Notes under the pieces: generated by a model
Seen by the model: the letters and a program-made list of their open reading frames with translations, nothing else
Databases searched by the model: none
What the model was told of the DNA's origin: nothing
In this document: positions 1-5,820 of the stretch, piece by piece
Layout: every line of letters begins with the position of its first letter
Position numbering within the stretch: position 1 is the stretch's first letter
DNA from: CAXQZM01 sp964228455
GTDB lineage: Bacteria > Pseudomonadota > Alphaproteobacteria > UBA7985
Length of the DNA stretch: 6,254 nucleotides
Reading direction: 5' to 3'
Assembly (NCBI GenBank): GCA_964228455.1
Contig: CAXQZM010000011.1
Location: forward strand, 1 to 6,254
Position numbers and translations under genes: made by a program

Positions 1-880
1 AAAAGCCTTTATCGTGTTGACATCACCTTTAGCTACTGCAACGTTACTAAGCTCAATCCTGTCGAGCAGAGCTTTAGCCTGTTCGATCGATTGTGCGAGG
101 TGCCATGGGAAAATTGACAACGTCTTTAAAAAGGCAGGATCCAGCAAAGCAGATATCCCTGATTTTGGTATGCGCTTCGCTCCCACAACATTTTTACCAT
201 GCTGTCGATATTTCACGAGAGGCTCGTCGATGTAGTGCGAATGACCAAATACGCTGGCACATAATGCGAGCCAATGATCATGCATGACCACCTCCTTGGG
301 AATCGGACACGCTATCTCCAAAAGTTGCCTGTTAAAACAACAAGTGCAACCAGTAACAACATTCTGATACAACAAGCGCTCGAGTGGTTGGGTCTGTGGG
401 TCAGGCAGTCCCTGGTAGTTAGCAAAAGAAGTACTAACCGTCTCTCCTTGCTCGTTTACAACGGTCAAATCAGAGAATCCAAGTAGTGGATTGTCCTTGA
501 AAGCCGCGAACTCCTTCAAAGAGTCCAGCATAACGGCAGAAGTCTCCACCTTTTTTTGAGAGCCATATATCATCGTGGTCACTTAATAAAAAGACGTCAG
601 AAGAACTGTCTAATGCTAATTTAAAAAGGTTTCTAAAATTTGAGTGGAGTCCATGAGCCTCTGCTGCGTTTGACCGGCTATCGATTCGAATAGAATGCCC
701 GTAGTCGTCAATGAGAAGTTCCAATATTTCGTTCGTGGCATCGACTGAATGATCATCCGAAATAATGATCTCATGCGGTGGCAATGTCTGACTTACAATC
801 GAATGCAATTGAATTTTCAAAAATCGCTCGCTGTTGAACGTTGCCAGAAGTATGCCGATTTTTGAATTTGTACGGGTCAT
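1..880 (-). pseudogene. Family 2 glycosyltransferase, broken by a +1 frameshift at an A7 tract (partial, 3' end outside window)
   Basis: A GT2 (GT-A fold) glycosyltransferase resembling the rhamnosyltransferase-like group of surface-glycan loci. The first frame starts at ATG 878-880 and encodes ILLATFN (residues 10-16), ISDDHSVD (40-47) and SDHDDIW (100-106), the donor/metal-binding DxD region. After Lys110 it loses similarity to the family and stops at TGA 470-472. The family's remaining motifs continue in the next frame from about 549 to the window edge without a stop: VVTGCTCCFNR (about 328-360), HDHW (271-282) and YRQHGKN (about 190-210). Skipping one base at the A7 tract (551-557) joins the two frames exactly. 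Either the gene is inactive, the extra A is a sequencing error, or expression depends on tract length. The 3' end lies beyond position 1. Shine-Dalgarno before the ATG is poor (GAAAG). Acceptor and donor are unknown. Confidence 0.85.
551..557 (-). repeat. A7 homopolymer at the frameshift point of the GT2 gene
   Basis: On the coding strand there are seven A residues, read TCA AAA AAA GGT in the upstream frame. With six A residues the reading would be TCA AAA AAG GTG GAG, which enters the open downstream frame. A minus-one slip here instead meets a TGA after about twelve codons, so ordinary -1 ribosomal slippage does not rescue the protein. Loss of one A, by mutation, polymerase slippage or base-calling correction, does. 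Confidence 0.8.
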
Positions 881-908
881 TATAGACTTTCGGTTTCAAC
901 GATGACAG

Positions 909-955
909 CGTCTCGGATTACTGATGATCAGTGGCCCTGTATGACCAACGAGACG
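909..955. repeat. Nested inverted repeat in the gap between gmhB and the GT2 gene
   Basis: A perfect 7-base inverted repeat, CGTCTCG at 909-915 and CGAGACG at 949-955, encloses 33 bases. Inside it is a second short one, ACTGA at 920-924 and TCAGT at 928-932 around a 3-base loop. The structure fills much of the only sizeable gap (881-972). In the direction of transcription no T-run follows, so it does not look like a standard intrinsic terminator. It could be an RNA structure that lowers read-through or protects the upstream transcript, or it may be chance. No convincing -35/-10 promoter was seen in the gap. Confidence 0.4.
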
Positions 956-972
956 AGTTGTTCTTCTAATTT

Positions 973-1497
973 TCACAGCAAACTGATGACCTGATTAAGC
1001 GAATCCACGGAGATAGCCGAGGACAATTGTGGACTAAATCTATACGCAACCAGAGTTTTGAGACCTGCATTTTGTCCAGCTTGGAGATCAGATTCCTTAT
1101 CACCAACTATTAGTGACTTAGACAAATTTATAGAGTGGTGGGCCGCTGCCTGAAGCAACATACCCGGCTCGGGCTTCCTATTTTTACTGATAACTTTATA
1201 TCGGCCTATACCGTGTTTATGATGATATGGGCAGTAGTAGACGCCATCGATATTAGCACCACGCACCCGAAATTTTTCAAGCATCCATTGGGTCAGCAAC
1301 TCAAACTCTTTTTCTGTATAAAACCCACGTCCGATCCCAGCTTGATTGGTTACCACACAAACCACGTAGCCTAGTTGATTTGCTGACCTAACCAGGTCGA
1401 ATATCCCATCAATAAATTGGAAATCGCGTTGCCTGTGGACGTACCCATGATCAATATTAACTACCCCGTCTCGATCTAAAAAAAGTGCGGGCTGCAA
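973..1497 (-). CDS. gmhB: D-glycero-D-manno-heptose 1,7-bisphosphate 7-phosphatase (HAD family)
   Basis: A 174-residue HAD-IIIA phosphatase that removes the 7-phosphate from heptose 1,7-bisphosphate, leaving heptose 1-phosphate for HddC. HAD motif I is LFLDRDGVVN with the nucleophile Asp8 and acid/base Asp10; motif II is TNQAGIGRG (Thr50 onward); the Arg107-Lys108 pair precedes PEPGM; motif IV is GDKESD with Asp133 and Asp137. The canonical E. coli GmhB zinc site (Cys-x-His, then Cys-x-Cys just before Arg-Lys) is degenerate. Cys89 remains, but the +2 position is Tyr91, and the Cys-x-Cys positions are Ser104 and Asn106. The start is TTG (1495-1497), two bases after the hddC stop, with only a weak AGG 9 bases upstream. 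No in-frame ATG is available nearby and motif I begins at residue 5, so translation is probably coupled to hddC. Histidinol-phosphatase is an alternative, but the operon context argues for GmhB. Confidence 0.9.
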   Translation of the reverse strand: MQPALFLDRDGVVNIDHGYVHRQRDFQFIDGIFDLVRSANQLGYVVCVVTNQAGIGRGFYTEKEFELLTQWMLEKFRVRGANIDGVYYCPYHHKHGIGRYKVISKNRKPEPGMLLQAAAHHSINLSKSLIVGDKESDLQAGQNAGLKTLVAYRFSPQLSSAISVDSLNQVISLL

Positions 1498-1499
1498 TT

Positions 1500-2192
1500 C
1501 TAGTAGCCTGAACTGAACATTGATTGAGCACGGTAATAATCCTGCGGAGTGCCTATATCGATGAAGACACCTTTGGATTCATTGAAGATGAAATCGGTTT
1601 TTTCCACAGCGGCTGCCAAGTAGTCGGTCTCAAAGGAAAAGGCCTCATTGCTATCAAATTGTACCAATTGCTCAACTTGCAACACGTAGCATCCTCCGTT
1701 TATGAAGCCAGGTCCACTACAGCCCTTTTCTAACAGTTTCTTTACAAATCCGTCACCCACTGTGAGGCTTCCATAACGACTGGCATCCTCCACCTGCCGA
1801 CCCACGACAATTGGTTTTTTGTGTTTTTCCCACAGATTAGCGAGTTGGCTATGATCTACCTCTAAAAAAGTGTCTCCATTGAAAACAAACGCATGATCAG
1901 TTTCACACCTCTCCAGAGCCAACTTAATAGCCCCGCCTGTACCCAGCGGCGTAGCCTCGCGCACGTAGGTCAGCGGCAGACCTTGATATTGGTCACCAAA
2001 ATACTGAGCAATCAACTCTGCTTTATACCCAACCGAGATCAGCACGCGATCATAACTGGCTTTCAGTAACGACCGAAGCAAAAGCTCCAAAAATGGCTTC
2101 CCAGCGACTGGTGCAAGAGGCTTAGGAACATCGGCAACCACTGAACGTAGTCTCGTTCCTTTGCCTCCAGCGAGGATAATCGCCTCTTTCAC
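1500..2192 (-). CDS. hddC: D-glycero-alpha-D-manno-heptose 1-phosphate guanylyltransferase
   Basis: A 230-residue sugar-nucleotidyltransferase that joins heptose 1-phosphate to GTP, giving GDP-heptose and pyrophosphate. The N-terminal signature LAGGKGTRLR (residues 7-16) is the nucleotide-binding loop, PKPLAPV (23-29) follows with its conserved lysine, PLGTGGAIK (82-90) is the base/sugar-contact region, and NGD (105-107) holds the metal-binding aspartate. The protein is short and lacks the left-handed beta-helix tail of GlmU-type enzymes, as expected for HddC. The start is GTG (2190-2192), sharing GTGA with the gmhA stop; no clear Shine-Dalgarno lies at the usual distance, so translational coupling is likely. 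Two bases separate its stop (1500-1502) from gmhB. Specificity for guanosine rather than adenosine or thymidine is inferred from the hddA/gmhA/gmhB neighbours and the GDP-sugar dehydratase-like gene, not read from residues. Confidence 0.9.
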   Translation of the reverse strand: MKEAIILAGGKGTRLRSVVADVPKPLAPVAGKPFLELLLRSLLKASYDRVLISVGYKAELIAQYFGDQYQGLPLTYVREATPLGTGGAIKLALERCETDHAFVFNGDTFLEVDHSQLANLWEKHKKPIVVGRQVEDASRYGSLTVGDGFVKKLLEKGCSGPGFINGGCYVLQVEQLVQFDSNEAFSFETDYLAAAVEKTDFIFNESKGVFIDIGTPQDYYRAQSMFSSGY

Positions 2193-2773
2193 TTATTAAC
2201 GCCGAATATCTGTTCTTCAACAAAGCCGCATATGATATGTCCAAGAATAGCGTGGCCCTCTTGTATCCGCGGGGTATCATCGCTGGGAACTTCGAGCGCA
2301 ATATCGCACATATCGACCATCAATCCCTTGCGATTGCCAGTCATACCAATGGTTACGACGCCCCGACTTTTTGCTTCTTCCAATGCCGCTAAGATATTTG
2401 GTGAGGTGCCTGAGGTTGAGTACGCAATGAAGACATCACCAGCCGCGGCATGCGCCTGAATTTGTCTTGCAAATAAGCGGTCGTATCCGTAATCGTTTCC
2501 AATAGCAGTCAGAATCGACGTATCAGTGGTTAATGCTATAGACGGCAATCCCGGGCGATCAAATGCGAAGCGACTAACAAACTCGCCCGCAATATGCTGA
2601 GCATCAGCAGCACTCCCACCATTCCCCGCAAGTAACACTTTCCTTCCTAATTTTAGACACTCGGTGCAAGCCTCGGAGGCTTGGTTTAGACGCTCTATCA
2701 ACAGGCGGTCGGATACTAAAGCATTTAAAACTGACGTGGCCTGCGCTAGCTGGCCTGCTATGTAGCTACTCAT
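2189..2773 (-). CDS. gmhA: Sedoheptulose 7-phosphate isomerase
   Basis: A 194-residue SIS-domain isomerase that converts D-sedoheptulose 7-phosphate to D-glycero-D-manno-heptose 7-phosphate, the entry step of bacterial heptose synthesis. The length matches E. coli GmhA (192). Visible motifs are GNGGSAADAQHIAGEF (residues 50-65), with His60 and Glu64 matching the E. coli catalytic/metal residues; the phosphate-binding STSGTS (119-124); and RIQEGH with Gln171 and His179 near the C-terminus, matching E. coli Gln172 and His180. The ATG at 2771-2773 is chosen because AGGGAG sits 7 bases upstream and the length fits. The frame is open further upstream into the hddA end (ATG at 2792-2794 and others), but these would add residues the family lacks. 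The stop overlaps the hddC start as GTGA. A copy here, apart from any core-LPS gmhA elsewhere in the genome, would give the locus its own heptose supply. Confidence 0.95.
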   Translation of the reverse strand: MSSYIAGQLAQATSVLNALVSDRLLIERLNQASEACTECLKLGRKVLLAGNGGSAADAQHIAGEFVSRFAFDRPGLPSIALTTDTSILTAIGNDYGYDRLFARQIQAHAAAGDVFIAYSTSGTSPNILAALEEAKSRGVVTIGMTGNRKGLMVDMCDIALEVPSDDTPRIQEGHAILGHIICGFVEEQIFGVNK

Positions 2774-2780
2774 CAATGTG

Positions 2781-2786
2781 CTCCCT
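2781..2786 (-). promoter_or_regulatory. Ribosome binding site of gmhA (AGGGAG)
   Basis: AGGGAG on the coding strand is separated by 7 bases from the ATG at 2771-2773. It decides between this start, giving 194 residues, and the in-frame ATG at 2792-2794, which has a weaker AGAGG about 11 bases upstream. It is the clearest ribosome binding site in the heptose cluster. Confidence 0.7.
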
Positions 2787-2807
2787 GAATTCATTAAGCC
2801 GAAACCT

Positions 2808-3839
2808 CTATGGTCGCCAAGCTTGGCAACCTTGCTGGGTGAAGTGACAGTTACTGACTTGACCATCAAATTTATCGAGCGCTCTGACAACGTCCATTCG
2901 TTTCTCATTGGGCGCAAAAATCAACATAAAACCACCACCGCCCGCGCCCGAAACCTTTCCAGCTAATGCTCCTGCTCCAATGGCAGCATCATAAACCTTG
3001 TCTATCTCCGAGTTTGACACGGTTTTGGCAGACTGTTTTTTAGCGGTCCATCCACGAGTCATAGATTTGACAAACTCATCAAAGTCGCCTTTGAGCAAAC
3101 TTTCTTTCATTATCAATGCTTCTCTCTTGATCGCGTGCATAGCCTCCAACGAACTTTTCACACCTCCCGAAATATTTTGACTCTGGTCGGCAATAATTTT
3201 TGCGGATTCTCTGGAGACGCCAGTAAAATAAAGAATCAAGGAGGCCTCTAACTCACATACAATCCAATTCTTGATTCTCAATGGATTTACGATCGTTTTG
3301 TCCTCAGCAGAAAACTCCATAAAGTTTATGCCACCGAATGTCGCAGAGTATTGATCTTGGCGGCCTCCTTTAAGACCGCAATCTTCCCGTTCAATTTGGA
3401 AAGCTAATCTTGCAATATCGTAATCATCCAACGGGAGATTCATGAGTTCAACAAAGGCTTTCACCATAGATACGACCAAAGTAGACGAAGACCCCAGGCC
3501 CGATCCTGGAGGTGCGTCACAATAAGTACTCATATCGACCGGTAATTTCTTACCACCGTTAAATTCATCCATCATCCGGCAATAAACAGCCCGATGGAGA
3601 TGCAGTTCACCTTCTACCTGCAGATCATCAGATGGCATAAAATGTTCAGAAGTCTTTTGATCGCTTGCGGTGAACTTTGCCGATGAATGTTTGCCTAGGG
3701 TCCTTAGGCAGGTGTACGCATACCGGTCAATGGTGGCGTTCAAAACATACCCGCCGTGCTGGTCGCAAAAAGGAGAAACATCGGTACCGCCGCCCGCCAA
3801 CCCAAGGCGAAGTGGTGCTCTAGATCTTACTAACGTCAT
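2808..3839 (-). CDS. hddA: D-glycero-alpha-D-manno-heptose 7-phosphate kinase
   Basis: A 343-residue GHMP-family kinase that phosphorylates D-glycero-D-manno-heptose 7-phosphate at C1 to give the alpha-1,7-bisphosphate, using ATP in the cytoplasm. All three GHMP motifs are visible: motif 1, PLRLGLAGGGTD (residues 9-20); motif 2, the ATP-binding loop PPGSGLGSSST (110-120); and motif 3, KVSGAGGGGFM (295-305). The AGGGTD start and the length are characteristic of HddA rather than galactokinase or mevalonate kinase, although L-fucose kinase-type relatives share the motifs. The start is ATG at 3837-3839; the upstream GGTGA has only a 4-base spacer, so initiation may rely partly on reading through from the gene 21 bases upstream. 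The stop TAG (2808-2810) is 34 bases before the gmhA start. Adjacent gmhA, hddC and gmhB complete the alpha (GDP) branch of heptose synthesis, which supports the substrate call. Confidence 0.93.
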   Translation of the reverse strand: MTLVRSRAPLRLGLAGGGTDVSPFCDQHGGYVLNATIDRYAYTCLRTLGKHSSAKFTASDQKTSEHFMPSDDLQVEGELHLHRAVYCRMMDEFNGGKKLPVDMSTYCDAPPGSGLGSSSTLVVSMVKAFVELMNLPLDDYDIARLAFQIEREDCGLKGGRQDQYSATFGGINFMEFSAEDKTIVNPLRIKNWIVCELEASLILYFTGVSRESAKIIADQSQNISGGVKSSLEAMHAIKREALIMKESLLKGDFDEFVKSMTRGWTAKKQSAKTVSNSEIDKVYDAAIGAGALAGKVSGAGGGGFMLIFAPNEKRMDVVRALDKFDGQVSNCHFTQQGCQAWRP

Positions 3840-3860
3840 AGGTTCACCGAATAGCCCAAA

Positions 3861-4895
3861 TTAGCGATTCAAGGGGACGTTGCCGTGCTTAATCTCCTCC
3901 CGCCAGTGATCCAGCAAATCTTGCAACATCTGCCTCACGGGTATAGCCGGTTTCCAGTCAATAATGGATCGAATCTTGGCGTTATTAAACATTTGATAAT
4001 CCGCATCGATGGGGCGTAATCGATTCTCGTCAGTCTCCACCGCAATACCTTCGACCATGCTCATGCTCTTTAAAAGATCAATCACTTCCGTCAATGGAAA
4101 TGCCTCCTCTCCGGCAATATTAAAATATTCACCTGGCGCAATTTTACCTTTACCCGCAGCCTCCATAAGGAGGTGATAGGCTCTTACGGCATCTCTCGTA
4201 TCCTGAAAAGTTCGCACGCTTGCCAGATTCCCGACCTTAATGACCGGCAATTGCAATCCCGCTTCTATCAGCGCTATCTGCTTCGCTACGGTGCTTTCAA
4301 AGAACACATCACTTCGACGGGGTCCTGAATGTGTTCCCATCCGAGTCACAAACGTTTTGATACCGTATGCTTCTCCGTAAAATTGGCCTAAATAGTCTGT
4401 TCCAATTTTACTTATACTGTACGGGCTCGCACCATGAAAAGCGGAATCTTCCGCCAAGGAAGAACCAGATGCAGCCCGACCGTATACCTCGCTTGAGGAA
4501 CAAACGTGCACCACTGGATCAAACGAGCTTCGCTGCCGTACGTACCGAATAGCCTCAAGCAAGTTCGCAGTGCCAATTATATTAGTTTGCAAAGTTTCTA
4601 TAGGTATGTCGAATGATGTTTTAGGAAAAGATTGTGCTGCAAGGTGAGAAATATATTCTGGCTTAACTTTGTCAATTATCTTCAACAAGGAACCAAAATC
4701 GTTTAGATCACCGTATTCAATAAATACCCTATCACTACTATTAATCCGAGAACTGAGATGAAAGATGTTATTAAGAGGCTCTTGCCATCGCATCAACCCA
4801 AAGACATCCAAATTAGTATGTTCCAATATAAAGTCACAAAGCTGTGACCCAACCTGGCCCGTAATGCCAGTAATAAAAATAGAACTCAAAATCAC
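3861..4895 (-). CDS. GDP-mannose/GDP-manno-heptose 4,6-dehydratase-like SDR
   Basis: A 344-residue extended SDR of the GDP-mannose 4,6-dehydratase type. It shows the NAD(P)-binding motif GITGQVG (residues 10-16), GDL (62-64), HLAAQS (84-89), CSSSEVYG (132-139) and the catalytic Tyr159/Lys163 in YSISK. The Ser-Ser-Glu at 134-136 aligns with the Thr-x-Glu catalytic residues of E. coli Gmd, which argues for a dehydratase rather than a plain epimerase. It is shorter than E. coli Gmd (373) and close to the heptose enzymes DmhA/WcbK as I recall them. The start is GTG (4893-4895), overlapping the upstream stop as GTGA; the only nearby alternative is a TTG two codons in. HddA begins 21 bases after its stop. 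With four GDP-heptose genes directly downstream, the likely substrate is GDP-D-glycero-alpha-D-manno-heptose, giving the 4-keto-6-deoxy sugar. GDP-mannose remains possible. Confidence 0.85.
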   Translation of the reverse strand: MILSSIFITGITGQVGSQLCDFILEHTNLDVFGLMRWQEPLNNIFHLSSRINSSDRVFIEYGDLNDFGSLLKIIDKVKPEYISHLAAQSFPKTSFDIPIETLQTNIIGTANLLEAIRYVRQRSSFDPVVHVCSSSEVYGRAASGSSLAEDSAFHGASPYSISKIGTDYLGQFYGEAYGIKTFVTRMGTHSGPRRSDVFFESTVAKQIALIEAGLQLPVIKVGNLASVRTFQDTRDAVRAYHLLMEAAGKGKIAPGEYFNIAGEEAFPLTEVIDLLKSMSMVEGIAVETDENRLRPIDADYQMFNNAKIRSIIDWKPAIPVRQMLQDLLDHWREEIKHGNVPLNR

Positions 4896-5803
4896 CTCAC
4901 TTCTAATAAATTAATTTGGTGCACTTCTAGAGCCTTTGTCACGCTAAGGGGCGACCTTTCCAGTAAAGATTTTAATATATCAGACTGCAAATTGATGACA
5001 CGTGGTCGATTGTCAAAAAAACCTTCCGGAGGCTCTGATTCTTTTATTTTTAATTGGGTAAGCAACGCTGCACTGTAGGCTTTCGCAAGATCTAAGCGAG
5101 ACAAGCATTCAGGGCCACCAAAATTTATTACCGATTCTGAAGTTTGTCCCCATTTAGACATCAAGTTGAGAATCCCAAACACCACATCTTCTCGATGGAT
5201 CACCGACCTTGAGAGTGCATCAAAAACCATAGCATCGGTGTTGTTCGCGGCACAGTCTGCTAAATATTTCGTAAACTTGTCGTTGTCTGAATAAACGTAA
5301 GAAAGTCTTATAGACTTAAAGTTTTTCAGTCCTAAAAAAAGCGCTTCTATACTGGCCTTCATTTCGGCGTAGCGACCGACAGGATAACACTCTGCGGTCT
5401 CTTGCAGGCAACCAGGTTGGTCTCCATAAACAGTATCTGAGGAAAAAAATATTACTCGTGCTCCCCTTGCTATTGCACCCTGCAAAAATTTAGAGGCTCC
5501 ATTTACATTTACCTCAAACGCATCAGAAGCGGGATCCGAACACAAATCTGGGGACGAAATAGCTGCCGCATGTAAGATAAAATCTCCGTGTTTGATTTGT
5601 TTGAAATCAAAAGAAGGCGTATCCATTAAGTCCAGCACAACCGACCCTAAACGATGGTCACGAGAGGTAACTATTAGCTCAATATTCAAGGCGTCTGAAT
5701 ACTCTATAATTCGTTTGGCTATGTAGCCGTTTCCACCGATCAACCAAACCCTTTGACCTCTCAACGCGTGCAAAGCTTTATTCGGATAAAAATCTTTGAT
5801 CAT
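4892..5803 (-). CDS. Extended SDR, RmlD-like; probable nucleotide-sugar 4-keto reductase
   Basis: A 303-residue NAD(P)-dependent SDR. It has the N-terminal dinucleotide-binding glycine motif GGNGYIA (residues 23-29), HAAAIS (78-83), SSDTVYG (121-127) carrying the active-site Ser/Thr region, and the catalytic pair Tyr145/Lys149 in YAEMK. Length and layout resemble RmlD/RMD-type 4-keto-sugar reductases. I chose the ATG at 5801-5803 because GGTGG lies 7 bases upstream. An in-frame TTG at 5816-5818 would add five residues but has no ribosome binding site. The gene overlaps the following dehydratase-like gene by GTGA. That pairing suggests it reduces the C4 keto group of the dehydratase product, giving a GDP-6-deoxy-heptose if the substrate comes from the heptose genes downstream. 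Alternatives are a C4 epimerase or a GDP-4-keto-6-deoxymannose reductase (D-rhamnose route). The family is clear; the substrate is inferred. Confidence 0.8.
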   Translation of the reverse strand: MIKDFYPNKALHALRGQRVWLIGGNGYIAKRIIEYSDALNIELIVTSRDHRLGSVVLDLMDTPSFDFKQIKHGDFILHAAAISSPDLCSDPASDAFEVNVNGASKFLQGAIARGARVIFFSSDTVYGDQPGCLQETAECYPVGRYAEMKASIEALFLGLKNFKSIRLSYVYSDNDKFTKYLADCAANNTDAMVFDALSRSVIHREDVVFGILNLMSKWGQTSESVINFGGPECLSRLDLAKAYSAALLTQLKIKESEPPEGFFDNRPRVINLQSDILKSLLERSPLSVTKALEVHQINLLEVR

Positions 5804-5810
5804 TTCGTCG

Positions 5811-5815
5811 CCACC
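5811..5815 (-). promoter_or_regulatory. Ribosome binding site of the SDR reductase gene (GGTGG)
   Basis: GGTGG lies 7 bases upstream of the ATG at 5801-5803, within the 17-base spacer after the glycosyltransferase stop. It favours that ATG over the in-frame TTG at 5816-5818, which lies on the wrong side of it. Confidence 0.55.
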
Positions 5816-5820
5816 CAATT

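Noticed and set aside
271..287. Palindromic ATGATCAT/ATGCAT cluster as an operator
   Set aside because: It consists of codons for the conserved Met-His-Asp-His motif of the glycosyltransferase, which explains the repeats.
14..486. Three short plus-strand open frames near the left edge
   Set aside because: They lie antisense to the C-terminal half of the GT2 gene, whose conserved motifs explain this stretch; the plus-strand peptides resemble nothing.
551..557. T7 run on the plus strand as an intrinsic terminator tail
   Set aside because: No GC-rich hairpin precedes it, and it lies within the GT2 coding sequence.
876..884. TATAAT overlapping the GT2 start codon as a possible -10 box
   Set aside because: The hexamer 17 bases upstream bears no resemblance to a -35 box, and transcription would begin inside the gene.
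1135..3864. Plus-strand open frames opposite gmhB, hddC, gmhA and hddA
   Set aside because: All are 60-80 residue shadows of strongly supported minus-strand genes, without recognisable motifs or ribosome binding sites.
4167..4177. Perfect 11-base Shine-Dalgarno (AAGGAGGTGAT) on the plus strand, equivalent to the 16S rRNA tail on the minus strand
   Set aside because: No start codon follows at a useful distance on the plus strand, and on the minus strand it encodes part of YHLLMEAAG in the dehydratase; there is no other rRNA-like sequence around it.
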